A DNA stretch of 64,000 bases. It comes from Pseudomonadota bacterium. GTDB lineage: Bacteria > Pseudomonadota > Gammaproteobacteria > Steroidobacterales > GCA-2729495. The position numbers and the translations under genes were made by a program. Shown here piece after piece: positions 39,041-48,430 of the stretch (position 1 is the first letter of the stretch; each line of letters starts with the position of its first letter). The notes beneath the pieces are model-generated. The model did no database searches and was not told the origin of the DNA. It saw only the letters and a list, made by a program, of their open reading frames with translations. Location: positions 36,434 to 100,433 of the forward strand of contig CAUJHF010000030.1 in assembly GCA_963204745.1 (NCBI GenBank), read 5' to 3'.

Positions 39041-40054
39041 ATGTATGCAGCTCAATCGATGGTTTGCGCCTCCCGCACAACCCTGGTCTTGCTGATGAGC
39101 GCTGGCATGGCAGCCTGCGGCGGCGGAGGCGGGGGCGGTGTCGCAGCTGCACCGGCCGCCCTGGTGAACATAGACGCGGGCAATGCCGAGGCGATCGTCC
39201 GGGAAGTGCTGGCGGTCGGCTTCGACTCAGGCGATATGGGCATGGCGGCCGGCGGCGGCGGTATTCTGGCCGCAGACGGCGGGTCGAACGCACTGGCAGT
39301 GAAGCTGGCCGAACGGCGCACGATCCAGGCAGCGGGCCAGGACACTGGCCGGGCACAGCCCAGCGCAAACTACGGTCCCGATCGCGAGAGTTGCCTGGTC
39401 AGCGGCTCGCTCACCCTCTCCGCCAGCCTGGCCAGCACCGAAACGCTCCGGTCCGGCGACCAGATCACGGCAATCTTCGAAGCCTGCAATGATGGCGATG
39501 GCGCGGTTTACAGCGGTCAGCTGCGCATTGATGTACAGAGCTTCACTGGCGACCTGTTCGCCGATCTCTACCGGCTCGGCGGCCGGTTCACCCTGACCAA
39601 TCTGGCCATCACCGAGGACGGCACCACCGAGACGGGCAACGGCACGCTGAACGTCGACATGAACCTGCTGACCCCGGGACTCGAGTCGTACGGCATCACC
39701 ACAAGCCGTTTCAGCCTGAGGTCGGGAAGCACCTCAAGGACAGTGTATGACGTGGTATCGAGTGTTGATGACGATTACCGGGGCGATGAGTGGCTGATGA
39801 CCCTGTCCGAGTCTGGTTCCATGGAAAGCTCAAGCTTCACGGGCAGGATCGATTACGGCACGATCACACCGTTCCGGTCAGTCGATGGCGACTACCCCGC
39901 CACTGGCGTCCTGCGCATCGACGGCGCCAACGGCTCCAGCATCCTGGTCACCGCCCTCAACGAAGAGAGCCTGCAGCTCGCCATCGACTGGAATGGCGAC
40001 ACCGCAGTCGATGAAACCCGGCTGATGGACTGGAGCACGGTACCCGGGTGGTAA
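39041..40054 (+). CDS. Putative lipoprotein of unknown function
   Basis: A 337-residue exported protein. The signal ends LLMSAGMAAC, a lipobox, followed by a seven-glycine run (C then GGGGGGG), giving a flexible linker after lipidation. The mature part is acidic and strand-rich with no family I know; the middle carries SLTLSASLASTETLRSGDQI and ITEDGTTETGNGTLNVDM repeats-like beta segments that resemble secreted proteobacterial proteins of unknown function. TATAAA at 39001 may be part of its promoter. Strand is opposite to its upstream neighbour. Confidence 0.75.
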   Translation: MYAAQSMVCASRTTLVLLMSAGMAACGGGGGGGVAAAPAALVNIDAGNAEAIVREVLAVGFDSGDMGMAAGGGGILAADGGSNALAVKLAERRTIQAAGQDTGRAQPSANYGPDRESCLVSGSLTLSASLASTETLRSGDQITAIFEACNDGDGAVYSGQLRIDVQSFTGDLFADLYRLGGRFTLTNLAITEDGTTETGNGTLNVDMNLLTPGLESYGITTSRFSLRSGSTSRTVYDVVSSVDDDYRGDEWLMTLSESGSMESSSFTGRIDYGTITPFRSVDGDYPATGVLRIDGANGSSILVTALNEESLQLAIDWNGDTAVDETRLMDWSTVPGW

Positions 40055-40075
40055 CAGGCAACCGCCCGCCCGGAC

Positions 40076-41299
40076 TCACCGACCCTTCAGGAAACAGAGC
40101 GCTCCGCTGCCGGCTGCACGGCCTGTAGCGAGGCAGGCGCTCAGCAAATAACCGCCGGTTGGCGCTTCCCAGTCGAGCATTTCCCCGGCCACAAACACAC
40201 CCGGCAAACGCCGCAGCATGAACTGCGCATCGATTTCATCCAGCACGACGCCGCCAGCCGTACTGATCACCTCGACCAGCGGACGCGCGCCAGTGAGGAC
40301 CAGCGGCAGCGCCTTGATGTGTTCGGCCAGACGTGCCGGATCAGCCAGCGTTGCGGCATCGGCAGTCTCGCGCAATAACGTCGCCTTCACACCGTCAATA
40401 CCCGCCACCTTGCGCAGATGACTGGCGAGAGTCGCCTTGCCGCGCGGACGTGACAGCGCCGCCGCCAGCTGCTCAGGGTTACGACCGGGCAGCAGATCGA
40501 TCTCCAGCCGCACAACGTCCTGCGCTTCGATCGCATCGCGCAAAGCAGCCGACAAGGCATAGACCGCGCTACCCTCGATACCGTTCGCGCTGATGACGAA
40601 TTCGCCGCGCAGCGACTGCCCGCCAAAAGACAGGGCGACCGATTTCACCGGCAACCCGGCACAGCGTTCGCGCAGGTGCGCACTCCACTGCACATCGAAA
40701 CCGCAATTGGCGGGGCGCAGCGGACTGATCCGTACGCCCCGGTCTGCCAGCAGTGCGGCCCAGCTGCCGTCGCTGCCCAGGCGCGGCCAGCTTGCGCCAC
40801 CGAGTGCCAGCACCGTGGCATCGGCACTGAATTTCCGCACGCCGTCCGGCGTGTCAAAGACCAGCACACCTTCTGCATTCCAGCCCTGCCAGCGGTGACG
40901 CGTATGCAAAGTCACCCCACCCTCACGCAACCGTGCAAGCCAGGCTCGCAGCAAGGGTGAAGCTTTCATCGCCGTCGGGAAAACCCGGCCCGAACTGCCG
41001 ACGAAGGTTTCGGTACCGAGAGCCGCAGCCCACTCGCGGATCGCTTCGGGCGGAAAGTTGCGCAACGCCGGTTCCAGTATCGTGTGGGCCCTGCCAAAGC
41101 GGCCGAGAAAAAGCTCGAAATCTTCGGCGTGCGTGAGATTCAGTCCGCTCTTGCCGGCCAGCAGGAACTTGCGCCCCGGCGAGGGCATGACATCGAAGAC
41201 ATGGACCTCGGCATCTGCCGCCAGCGTCTCTGCCGCGGCAAGACCGGCCGGCCCGCTGCCGATGATTGCAACCCAGGGACGCAGGTGACTGTCAGACAC
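40076..41299 (-). CDS. HI0933-type FAD flavoprotein (TIGR03862 family)
   Basis: A 407-residue NAD(P)/FAD-dependent oxidoreductase-fold protein. FAD is bound by WVAIIGSGPAGLAAAETLA (about 10-27), with the family motif KFLLAGKSGLNLTHAEDFELFL next and a C-terminal FVAGEMLDWEAPTGGYLLSACLATGRAAG. The group is close to HI0933/YhiN, whose reaction is not known. It converges with the putative lipoprotein gene 22 bases away. Confidence 0.9.
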   Translation of the reverse strand: MSDSHLRPWVAIIGSGPAGLAAAETLAADAEVHVFDVMPSPGRKFLLAGKSGLNLTHAEDFELFLGRFGRAHTILEPALRNFPPEAIREWAAALGTETFVGSSGRVFPTAMKASPLLRAWLARLREGGVTLHTRHRWQGWNAEGVLVFDTPDGVRKFSADATVLALGGASWPRLGSDGSWAALLADRGVRISPLRPANCGFDVQWSAHLRERCAGLPVKSVALSFGGQSLRGEFVISANGIEGSAVYALSAALRDAIEAQDVVRLEIDLLPGRNPEQLAAALSRPRGKATLASHLRKVAGIDGVKATLLRETADAATLADPARLAEHIKALPLVLTGARPLVEVISTAGGVVLDEIDAQFMLRRLPGVFVAGEMLDWEAPTGGYLLSACLATGRAAGSGALCFLKGR

Positions 41300-41325
41300 G
41301 TGGTTACTTGGTCACCGCTCCAGAC

Positions 41326-42399
41326 TCAGGTACCTGCTGCAGCAACATCCCCCGGCAGAGCCGGCTTCGCAATGTAATCGGCCGGTATCGTGCCGGTGAG
41401 GCTGCCGAGGAAGGCCCTGATTTCACCGACTTCCTGATCCGTCAGCGTCTTGCCGACCTGATACTCGGCCATCAGCCGGATCGCGCTATCCAGCGTCACA
41501 ACCTTGCCATCGTGAAAGTACGGCCCCGTCTTTTCGATGTTGCGCAGCGACGGCACCTTGAAAATGAACTTGTCGGCCTCGTTCTTCGTAACATCTGCAC
41601 GACCCGTATCGGCAGTCTCGAAAGCTTTCACGAGACCGAGCTTCTGGTACATGCCGCCCCCGGCACCAACACCGTTGTGGCAGGTGGCACAGCCACTGCT
41701 TACAAAGGTATTGAAACCGGTCAGCTGCGCGTCGTTGAGGGCCGTCAGGTCACCGGCAATGAATCTGTCGAAGGGCGCGGGCGTCACGAGCTTGCGCTCG
41801 AAGGCACCGATCGCCGTACCCACGTTGTCGTAATTGACCGGGTCCCTGTCATCGGGAAATGCAGCCTGGAAAAGTTCGGCATAACCCGGAATGGCCTTCA
41901 GCGTTTTTATCACAGCATCCGCATCGGGCATTGCCATCTCGACGGGATTGAGGATCGGCCCCTTGGCCTGGGCCTCGACGTCTGCCGCACGGCCATCCCA
42001 GAACTGCGCGATATGCAGCGCCGCGTTGTAGGTCGTCGGCGAATTGCGGCCACCCAGCTGGCCTTTGTCGCCGCTGCTGGTTGGCTGCCCGTCCACACCG
42101 TAGTTCGCAAGGTCGTGGCAGGAATTACAGGAGATATCCTGGTTTTTGGACAGGCGCGGCTCGTAATAAAGAATCCGGCCCAGCGTGACCTGTGCTTCGG
42201 TAACCGGATACGGATCAGCACTCGCCTGGGCCGGCAGCACCTTGAACATCGCCGCAGCCTGTGCCTGCAACGCCGCAGCATCCACGGCAACCGATGCCTG
42301 CGGCGCGGCTGGTTGAGCGGCGTCCTGCGGCGCATTCCGCCCGCACGCCGAAGCCAGTACCAAGGCTGACAACCCTGCCAAAGCGATAGATAAACGCAT
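41326..42399 (-). CDS. Di-heme cytochrome c peroxidase (CcpA/MauG family)
   Basis: A 357-residue exported protein. ATG 42399 gives a signal with lipobox LASAC, so it may be lipid-anchored. The two heme sites are CNSCH at 91-95 and CATCH at 237-241; FWDGRAADVEAQAKGPILNPVEMAM and YFHDGKVVTLDSAIRLMAEYQVGKTL match bacterial peroxidases that reduce H2O2 in the periplasm with electrons from a c-type cytochrome. Length is typical. It is divergent from the SQR-like gene across 211 bases. Confidence 0.92.
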   Translation of the reverse strand: MRLSIALAGLSALVLASACGRNAPQDAAQPAAPQASVAVDAAALQAQAAAMFKVLPAQASADPYPVTEAQVTLGRILYYEPRLSKNQDISCNSCHDLANYGVDGQPTSSGDKGQLGGRNSPTTYNAALHIAQFWDGRAADVEAQAKGPILNPVEMAMPDADAVIKTLKAIPGYAELFQAAFPDDRDPVNYDNVGTAIGAFERKLVTPAPFDRFIAGDLTALNDAQLTGFNTFVSSGCATCHNGVGAGGGMYQKLGLVKAFETADTGRADVTKNEADKFIFKVPSLRNIEKTGPYFHDGKVVTLDSAIRLMAEYQVGKTLTDQEVGEIRAFLGSLTGTIPADYIAKPALPGDVAAAGT

Positions 42400-42590
42400 T
42401 TCTGATCCCTGTCTGAAGTTCGCTGTGGTGCGAAGGTCTCCGCACTGGCAATCACCATACCTCGCCACGGGGGATTTGCACAATTCAGCATCCCCGAACG
42501 GAAACGCCGGTCCGGCTGTACACACTAATGCCGTGAACAAGGGTGCCGGCGTGCGGCAATCGACGGCGCACTGTAGTAGTCTGATTCAGC

Positions 42591-42600
42591 CTGTATACAG
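42591..42600 (+). promoter_or_regulatory. CTGTATACAG palindrome just before the SQR-like gene
   Basis: A perfect 10-base palindrome that abuts the ribosome-binding site (GGGGAG) and lies 10 bases before ATG 42611. Its position after the probable start site would suit a repressor such as an ArsR-type sulfide regulator. It is short and could be chance. Confidence 0.3.
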
Positions 42601-42610
42601 GGGAGATCCC

Positions 42611-43915
42611 ATGGCCAACATCGTCATCGTCGGCGCCGGCATTGGCGGAGTGCCCTGTGCCTACGACCTGCGCAAGCAACTCGACAGCAGCCACCAGATC
42701 ACATTGATCGGAAGTTCAGGGCGATTCGAGTTCACACCCTCAAACCCGTGGATGGCGGTTGGCTGGCGCGAAGCGCCAGACACCAGCGTCGAGTTGCGCA
42801 AACCGCTGGAAAAGCACGGGATCCGGTGGATCCAGACACCTGCCAGTCGTATTGACGCCGAAAAGCGCCAGGTCGGCTTCGCGGACGGCAGCGACATCCC
42901 TTATGACTATCTGGTGATCACCACCGGACCCAAACTGGCATTCGAGGAAGTGCCCGGCCTGGGCCCGTCCGGCTTCAGCCAGTCCATCTGTACCCACGCG
43001 CACTCGCTGCAGGCCTGGGAGCGTTACCAGGTTTTCCTGCAGAACCCCGGACCCATCGTCATCGGCGCTGCACCGGGTGCAAGCTGCTTCGGGCCTGCCT
43101 ACGAGTTCGCCATGATCCTGGACGCAGACCTGCGCAAACGGAAACTGCGCGACCGGGTGCCGATGACCTACGTGACCCCGGAACCGTATATCGGGCACAT
43201 GGGACTCGGCGGTGTCGGCGACAGCAAAGGCCTGATGGAAGCCGAGCTTCGCCAACGACACATCAAGTGGATCAGCAATGCAAAAATCACCCGCGTGGAG
43301 GATGGCAATCTCCATGTCGAAGAACAGGGTGAGGCGGCGCAGCCGGCGAAGAACCATGTGTTGCCGTTCGCCTACAGCATGATTCTGCCGGCATTTCTGG
43401 GGGTGGACGCGGTGGCTGCCGTGCCTGGCCTGTGCAATCCGCGCGGCTTCGTTCTCATCGACCAGTTCCAGCGCAGTCCGAAGTATCCTGAGATCTATTC
43501 CGCCGGCGTCTGCGTGGCGATTCCACCCGTGGAAGTCACACAGGTACCTACCGGCGCACCCAAGACCGGTTATATGATCGAGTCGATGACGGCAGCCATC
43601 TGCGAGAACATAAAGTCCGCCATCGCCGGCCACCCGCCCACCGCCAAGGCAACGTGGAATGCCATCTGCCTGGCCGACTTCGGCGACATCGGTATCGCCT
43701 TTGTTGCGCTGCCTCAGATACCGCCACGAAACGTGACGTGGGCAAAACAGGGCAAATGGGTACACCTGGCCAAGATCGCGTTCGAGAAATATTTCTTGCA
43801 CAAGGTCCGCTCGGGAACCACCACCCCCGTGTACGAGACCTATGTAATGAAAGCCTTGGGCATTGAACGTCTGAAACTGAAGGACAAGCCGAAATCGGCA
43901 GGAGACACGCAATGA
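42611..43915 (+). CDS. Sulfide:quinone oxidoreductase-like FAD protein
   Basis: A 434-residue disulfide-reductase-fold flavoprotein, expected to oxidise sulfide and reduce quinone at the cytoplasmic face of the membrane. FAD site: IVIVGAGIGGVPCAYDL. The three catalytic cysteines of characterised SQRs have counterparts: Cys127 (SICTHA), Cys159 (GASCFG) and Cys353 (NAICLADFG). The C terminus has an amphipathic WVHLAKIAFEKYFLHKVRSG that would contact membrane and quinone. GGGGAG precedes the ATG. It is the first gene of an operon with DUF2892 and an RND efflux pump and overlaps the next gene by four bases. Confidence 0.88.
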   Translation: MANIVIVGAGIGGVPCAYDLRKQLDSSHQITLIGSSGRFEFTPSNPWMAVGWREAPDTSVELRKPLEKHGIRWIQTPASRIDAEKRQVGFADGSDIPYDYLVITTGPKLAFEEVPGLGPSGFSQSICTHAHSLQAWERYQVFLQNPGPIVIGAAPGASCFGPAYEFAMILDADLRKRKLRDRVPMTYVTPEPYIGHMGLGGVGDSKGLMEAELRQRHIKWISNAKITRVEDGNLHVEEQGEAAQPAKNHVLPFAYSMILPAFLGVDAVAAVPGLCNPRGFVLIDQFQRSPKYPEIYSAGVCVAIPPVEVTQVPTGAPKTGYMIESMTAAICENIKSAIAGHPPTAKATWNAICLADFGDIGIAFVALPQIPPRNVTWAKQGKWVHLAKIAFEKYFLHKVRSGTTTPVYETYVMKALGIERLKLKDKPKSAGDTQ

Positions 43916-44112
43916 GCATCGATCGAGTGGTATTGGCTTTTGCGGGCACGGTAATTCTGGTGAGCCTGGCGCTGGGCGTCTGGCTGAACCCCAACTGGTT
44001 CTGGCTGACAGCGTTCGTGGGTGCGAACCTGCTGCAGTCCTCTTTCACCGGATTCTGCCCGCTCGCCATCATCCTCAAGAAACTCGGGCTCAAGCCCGGC
44101 GCCGCATTCTGA
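43912..44112 (+). CDS. DUF2892 small membrane protein
   Basis: A 66-residue protein with two membrane helices: FAGTVILVSLALGVWL and FWLTAFVGANLLQSSFTGFCPLAII. The FTGFCP motif around the only cysteine is the hallmark of DUF2892; the family often accompanies rhodaneses and SQR genes, and the cysteine may carry sulfane sulfur (inference). Its start overlaps the SQR-like stop (ATGA) and its stop overlaps the next start (TGATG). Confidence 0.92.
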   Translation: MSIDRVVLAFAGTVILVSLALGVWLNPNWFWLTAFVGANLLQSSFTGFCPLAIILKKLGLKPGAAF

Positions 44113-45203
44113 TGTGGCGCTGTTTCTCCGCAGCAGCGGCATCCGCCGCCAGGTTGTCGCGGCCGATGCTCTTGCTGCCGGGGATGGTGCTGTTCGCTGC
44201 CTGTGGCAGCAAGACACCGCCGGCGCCGGCCACGCTGCCGGCTCCCTCCTTTGCCACTGTGGTCGTCCAGCCGGTTGCCGGCGTCGCCGAGCGCGAACTC
44301 GACGGTACTGTCGAAGCGGTAAACCAGGCCACCGTGGCAGCCCAGACAGGAGGTCGGGTCGCCGAAATCCATTACGACGTCAATGACTTCGTACCGGCCG
44401 GCGCCGTGCTGCTGAAGATCCGCAGCATCGGACAGCGGGCAGAACTGAATCAGGCCGAAGCGGCATTGAGCGAGGCCGGGGCCCGCGAGGCTGAAGTCCG
44501 TGCGCGCTACGAGCGCATTGCAGCCATGTACGAGCGCAAGGTCGTGGCCAGGGCGCAATTCGACCAGGCGCTCGCCGAACGTGACGCGTCGCTCGCGCGG
44601 CTGAACGCAGCCCGGGCTGCCGTAGCGTCCGCGACGGAAGGTGTCGCCTGGACCGAGGTACGTGCGCCCTATGCAGGCATCATCACGGCCCGCAAGGTCC
44701 GCGTGGGCGAAACCGTTGCGCCGGGCACACCTCTGATAAGCGCTTACTCGCTGGAGAAACTGCGCGTCACGGTGGATATTCCCCAGAGCCTCGTCGAGCA
44801 GGTACGCCTGCGCAAGAAGGCAGCCGTGTATGTCGGCGAGCGTCGTATCGACGCGAGCACGGTCACCATTTTTCCGGAGGCTGATCCGCTCTCAAACACT
44901 TTTCGTACCCGGGTCGAACTGCCGGCCAATGCAGCAGACCTGTATCCAGGCATGTATGTGAAGGTCGGATTTGTGACCGGTGAAACCAGCCGTCTGCTGG
45001 TGCCCCGTACAGCCGTCATCACCCGCAGCGAAGTAACCGGAATCTACGTGGTCGCGCCGGACAACCAGGTATCGCTGCGCCAGGTCCGGCTCGGCCACAA
45101 CTTCACTGGTGCGACAGGGGCAGAGCAGATCGAGGTGCTGGCGGGTTTGAGTGCCGGCGAGCGGGTCGCCCTTGACCCGGTGGCCGCGGCCCGCGCCGAC
45201 TGA
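44112..45203 (+). CDS. RND efflux periplasmic adaptor (membrane fusion protein)
   Basis: A 363-residue adaptor linking an RND pump to a TolC channel. The signal ends LFAACGSK, a lipobox, so it is anchored in the inner membrane. Order: lipoyl/barrel-sandwich (GTVEAVNQATVAAQTGGRVAEI), alpha-hairpin coiled coil about 100-180, second lipoyl half (VRAPYAGIITARKVRVGETV), beta-barrel and membrane-proximal domain (VLVPRTAVITRSEV). Length matches the family. Six bases separate it from the pump gene. Confidence 0.93.
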   Translation: MWRCFSAAAASAARLSRPMLLLPGMVLFAACGSKTPPAPATLPAPSFATVVVQPVAGVAERELDGTVEAVNQATVAAQTGGRVAEIHYDVNDFVPAGAVLLKIRSIGQRAELNQAEAALSEAGAREAEVRARYERIAAMYERKVVARAQFDQALAERDASLARLNAARAAVASATEGVAWTEVRAPYAGIITARKVRVGETVAPGTPLISAYSLEKLRVTVDIPQSLVEQVRLRKKAAVYVGERRIDASTVTIFPEADPLSNTFRTRVELPANAADLYPGMYVKVGFVTGETSRLLVPRTAVITRSEVTGIYVVAPDNQVSLRQVRLGHNFTGATGAEQIEVLAGLSAGERVALDPVAAARAD

Positions 45204-45208
45204 GCGTC

Positions 45209-48200
45209 ATGGCAAAAGACCTTGGCATCAGCGGCCGCACCGCACGTCTGTTTCTTCATTCCGAACTCACACCGCTGCTGGCGCTGACTGCCCTGCTGAT
45301 GGGCCTCTTCGCCGTGCTGGTGACTCCCCGCGAAGAAGAACCGCAGATCAACGTCACCTTCGCCAATATCCTCATCGGCTTTCCCGGGGCCAGCGCAACG
45401 CAGGTGGAAAACCTCGTTGCATCGCCAATGGAAAAGGTGCTCGGCGAAATCGACGGCGTGAAGCACATCCAGTCCGTGTCGCGACCGGGCATGGCGGTGC
45501 TGAGCATACAGTTTGAAGTGGGTGAAGAACGTACCGCGGCGATCGTCCGGCTCTATAACGCCGTGTACTCCAATCAGGACTGGCAGCCGCCGGCGCTCGG
45601 CGTGCTGCCGCCGCTCATCAAGCCCAAGGGCATCGACGATGTGCCCATTCTGGGCCTGACGCTGTGGACGCGGGATCCGGCTCGTGGCGCCTTCGAACTG
45701 GGCCAGGTTGCCCGGGCCATCGAGATGGAAATCAAGCGCGTGCCGGGTACGCGCGATGTCTACACCATCGGCAGTCCCGACAGCGTGGTGCGGGTCGCGC
45801 TCGACCCGCAGCGACTGTCTGCCTACGGACTGACGGCCGCGGAACTGTCAGCAGCGCTGGCGGCGGCATCTCCGGCCGCGCAGGCAGGCCAGGTCACAAG
45901 CGGCGACACGACCGTTCCCGTGCAGGCCGGCGAATTTCTCGCCAGCCTTGCAGACGTGGCCGGCCTTGTCGTCGCGGTACGCGACGAACGCCCCGTATAC
46001 CTGGCAGACGTGGCAACCGTCACCCGCGGCCCCGACACGCCGGGAACCTATGCCTGGCATGGCACCGGCAAGGCGGCCGGTGGTGGCGCGCCCGCTCCGG
46101 CCGTCACCATCGCGGTGTCCAAGAAGCCCGGCGAGAACGCCATCGATGTGGCAACCCGGGCGATAGAGCGGGTGAATCTCCTGCGTGGCACCTTCATCCC
46201 GGACGGTGTGGAGGTCACGGTCACGCGCAACTATGGCGTAACCGCCAACGACAAGGCCATGAAGCTCATCCAGAAACTCGCCTTTGCCACCCTGTCGGTG
46301 GTGGTGCTGGTGATGCTGACCATCGGCCGGCGCGAGGCCATCGTGGTTGGCGCTGCAGTGATCGTGACACTGGCAGCCACGCTCTTTGCCTCCTGGGCCT
46401 GGGGATTCACGATCAACCGCGTGTCACTGTTCGCACTGATCTTTTCCATCGGCATCCTGGTGGACGATGCCATCGTCATCGTGGAAAACATCCATCGCCG
46501 CCGGCAACTGGACTCCGGCAGCTTCCTCTCGATCATTCCGGGAGCCGTGGATGAAGTGGGCGGACCGACCATCCTCGCCACCTTCACTGTCATCGCCGCG
46601 CTGCTGCCAATGGCCTTTGTCAGCGGCCTGATGGGCCCCTACATGAGCCCGATTCCGATCAATGCCAGCATGGGCATGTTCATTTCTCTTGCCGTAGCCC
46701 TGAGCTTTACGCCCTGGCTTTCCGGCCGGCTGCTTGCCGGTGGCCACACGGAAGCGTCACCTGCAACCGCGCAGCATGGCGGTCGCCTGCCGCGCTTCTT
46801 TCACCGCGTACTCGATCCCTTCATCAGTGGCGACCGGGCGCGCAGGAACCGGCACCGGCTATACATCGGGCTGGTGCTGGCGATTGTGCTCAGCATCGGC
46901 CTCACGCTGGTGAAATGGGTGGTACTGAAGATGCTCCCCTTCGACAACAAGTCGGAGTTTCAGGTGGTGCTGGACATGCCCGAAGGTACGCCGCTGGAAA
47001 GAACGACGCGGGTACTCAGCGAACTTTCCCGGGCTGTCGAGCAGATTCCGGAACTCGTCAACTATCAGGTTTACGCAGGCACCGCCGCGCCGATCAATTT
47101 CAATGGCCTGGTACGGCAGTACTACCTGCGGAGCGGTCCGGAACAGGGCGACATCCAGGTCAACCTAAAGGACAAGCACGAGCGTGACCGATCCAGCCAC
47201 GAGATCGCCGTAGCCGCGCGTCCCGCGCTCGCCGCCATCGGCAAGCGCTACGGTGGCAGCGTGCAGGTCGTGGAAGTGCCGCCGGGTCCGCCGGTACAGG
47301 CGCCCATCGTCGCCGAGGTCTATGGCCCGTCTTATGATGGCCAGCGATCGCTGGTACAGGATCTGCGCACGATCTTCAACGAGACGCCGGACATCGTCGA
47401 CGTGGATGATTCGCGGGAAGCGCATGCGATGCGTTATGCAATCCGCGTCGACCGGCAGAAAGCCGCGCTCATCGGCGTTTCACAGGCAGCTGTCGTGCAG
47501 GCGCTCAGCGTGGGGCTGGCAGGTGCAGACAGCGCCTACCTGCACGAAGGCCGCGAGCGGCACCCCATTCCCATTCGCCTGGAACTCGCCGCCGCCGATC
47601 AGGGCAGCATCGCGGAAGTGCTGGAACTCGAGGTTCGCTCGCGTTCCGGGCACCTCGTGCCGCTCTCCGAACTGGTACAGGTGCAGGAAGTACCCTGGGA
47701 CGGCGCCATCTATCACAAGGACCTGCTGCCGATGAGTTTTGTCACCGGGGACATGGCCGGCCCGCTGGACAGCCCGCTCTACGGCATGTTCGAGATGGTG
47801 AGCCGGCTCGACGAACCGCTGCCGGGCAATACCTTGCGCGGTGGTCCGCCTGAGCAGTACTTTTTCGCCCAGCCTGAAGATCCGAACCGCTTCGCCATCA
47901 AGTGGGACGGCGAGTGGCAGATCACCTTTGAAACTTTCCGCGATATGGGGCTCGCCTATTCCGTCGGCCTGGTTCTTATCTATCTGCTCATCGTCGCCCA
48001 GTTTCACAGCTATGCCATGCCGCTGATCATCATGGCGCCGATTCCGCTCACCATCATCGGCGTCATGCCCGGACATGCCCTGCTCGGTGCCCAGTTCACC
48101 GCCACTTCGATGATCGGCATGATTGCGCTGGCCGGTATCATCGTGCGCAATTCAATACTGCTGGTGGACTTCATTGATGCAGAGCTCAGGCGCGGGCAGC

Positions 48201-48430
48201 CGCTGGCCGAGGCCGTCATCGCCGCGGCTGCCGTGCGCGCCCGGCCCATCGTGCTGACCGCGCTGGCCGCCGTCTCGGGCGCATTTTTCATTCTCGACGA
48301 TCCGATCTTCAATGGTCTGGCCGTGTCGCTGATATTCGGCATCATGGTCTCGACCGCGCTGACGCTGGTGGCGATCCCGATCTTCTATTTCGCCTGGCGC
48401 AGCCGCTTGCAGCCCGGAGTCACCTCATGA
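45209..48430 (+). CDS. RND efflux transporter inner-membrane permease (AcrB-type)
   Basis: A 1073-residue proton-driven pump with the duplicated 6+6 helix layout. Helix 4 holds the proton-relay pair VDDA (SIGILVDDAIVIVENIHRR); the two large periplasmic loops and VLVMLTIGRREAIVVGAAVIVTLAATL are typical. The N terminus lacks the usual FIxRP start, reading LFLHSELTPLLAL, and the closest general group is the AcrB/MexB-like HAE pumps with divergent N termini. Substrate unknown; operon context suggests reactive sulfur or a toxic product. It overlaps the TolC gene by four bases (ATGA). Confidence 0.93.
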   Translation: MAKDLGISGRTARLFLHSELTPLLALTALLMGLFAVLVTPREEEPQINVTFANILIGFPGASATQVENLVASPMEKVLGEIDGVKHIQSVSRPGMAVLSIQFEVGEERTAAIVRLYNAVYSNQDWQPPALGVLPPLIKPKGIDDVPILGLTLWTRDPARGAFELGQVARAIEMEIKRVPGTRDVYTIGSPDSVVRVALDPQRLSAYGLTAAELSAALAAASPAAQAGQVTSGDTTVPVQAGEFLASLADVAGLVVAVRDERPVYLADVATVTRGPDTPGTYAWHGTGKAAGGGAPAPAVTIAVSKKPGENAIDVATRAIERVNLLRGTFIPDGVEVTVTRNYGVTANDKAMKLIQKLAFATLSVVVLVMLTIGRREAIVVGAAVIVTLAATLFASWAWGFTINRVSLFALIFSIGILVDDAIVIVENIHRRRQLDSGSFLSIIPGAVDEVGGPTILATFTVIAALLPMAFVSGLMGPYMSPIPINASMGMFISLAVALSFTPWLSGRLLAGGHTEASPATAQHGGRLPRFFHRVLDPFISGDRARRNRHRLYIGLVLAIVLSIGLTLVKWVVLKMLPFDNKSEFQVVLDMPEGTPLERTTRVLSELSRAVEQIPELVNYQVYAGTAAPINFNGLVRQYYLRSGPEQGDIQVNLKDKHERDRSSHEIAVAARPALAAIGKRYGGSVQVVEVPPGPPVQAPIVAEVYGPSYDGQRSLVQDLRTIFNETPDIVDVDDSREAHAMRYAIRVDRQKAALIGVSQAAVVQALSVGLAGADSAYLHEGRERHPIPIRLELAAADQGSIAEVLELEVRSRSGHLVPLSELVQVQEVPWDGAIYHKDLLPMSFVTGDMAGPLDSPLYGMFEMVSRLDEPLPGNTLRGGPPEQYFFAQPEDPNRFAIKWDGEWQITFETFRDMGLAYSVGLVLIYLLIVAQFHSYAMPLIIMAPIPLTIIGVMPGHALLGAQFTATSMIGMIALAGIIVRNSILLVDFIDAELRRGQPLAEAVIAAAAVRARPIVLTALAAVSGAFFILDDPIFNGLAVSLIFGIMVSTALTLVAIPIFYFAWRSRLQPGVTS

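Noticed and set aside
42591..42600. CTGTATACAG as a firm operator
   Set aside because: Ten bases are too few to claim regulation; recorded as a low-confidence site.
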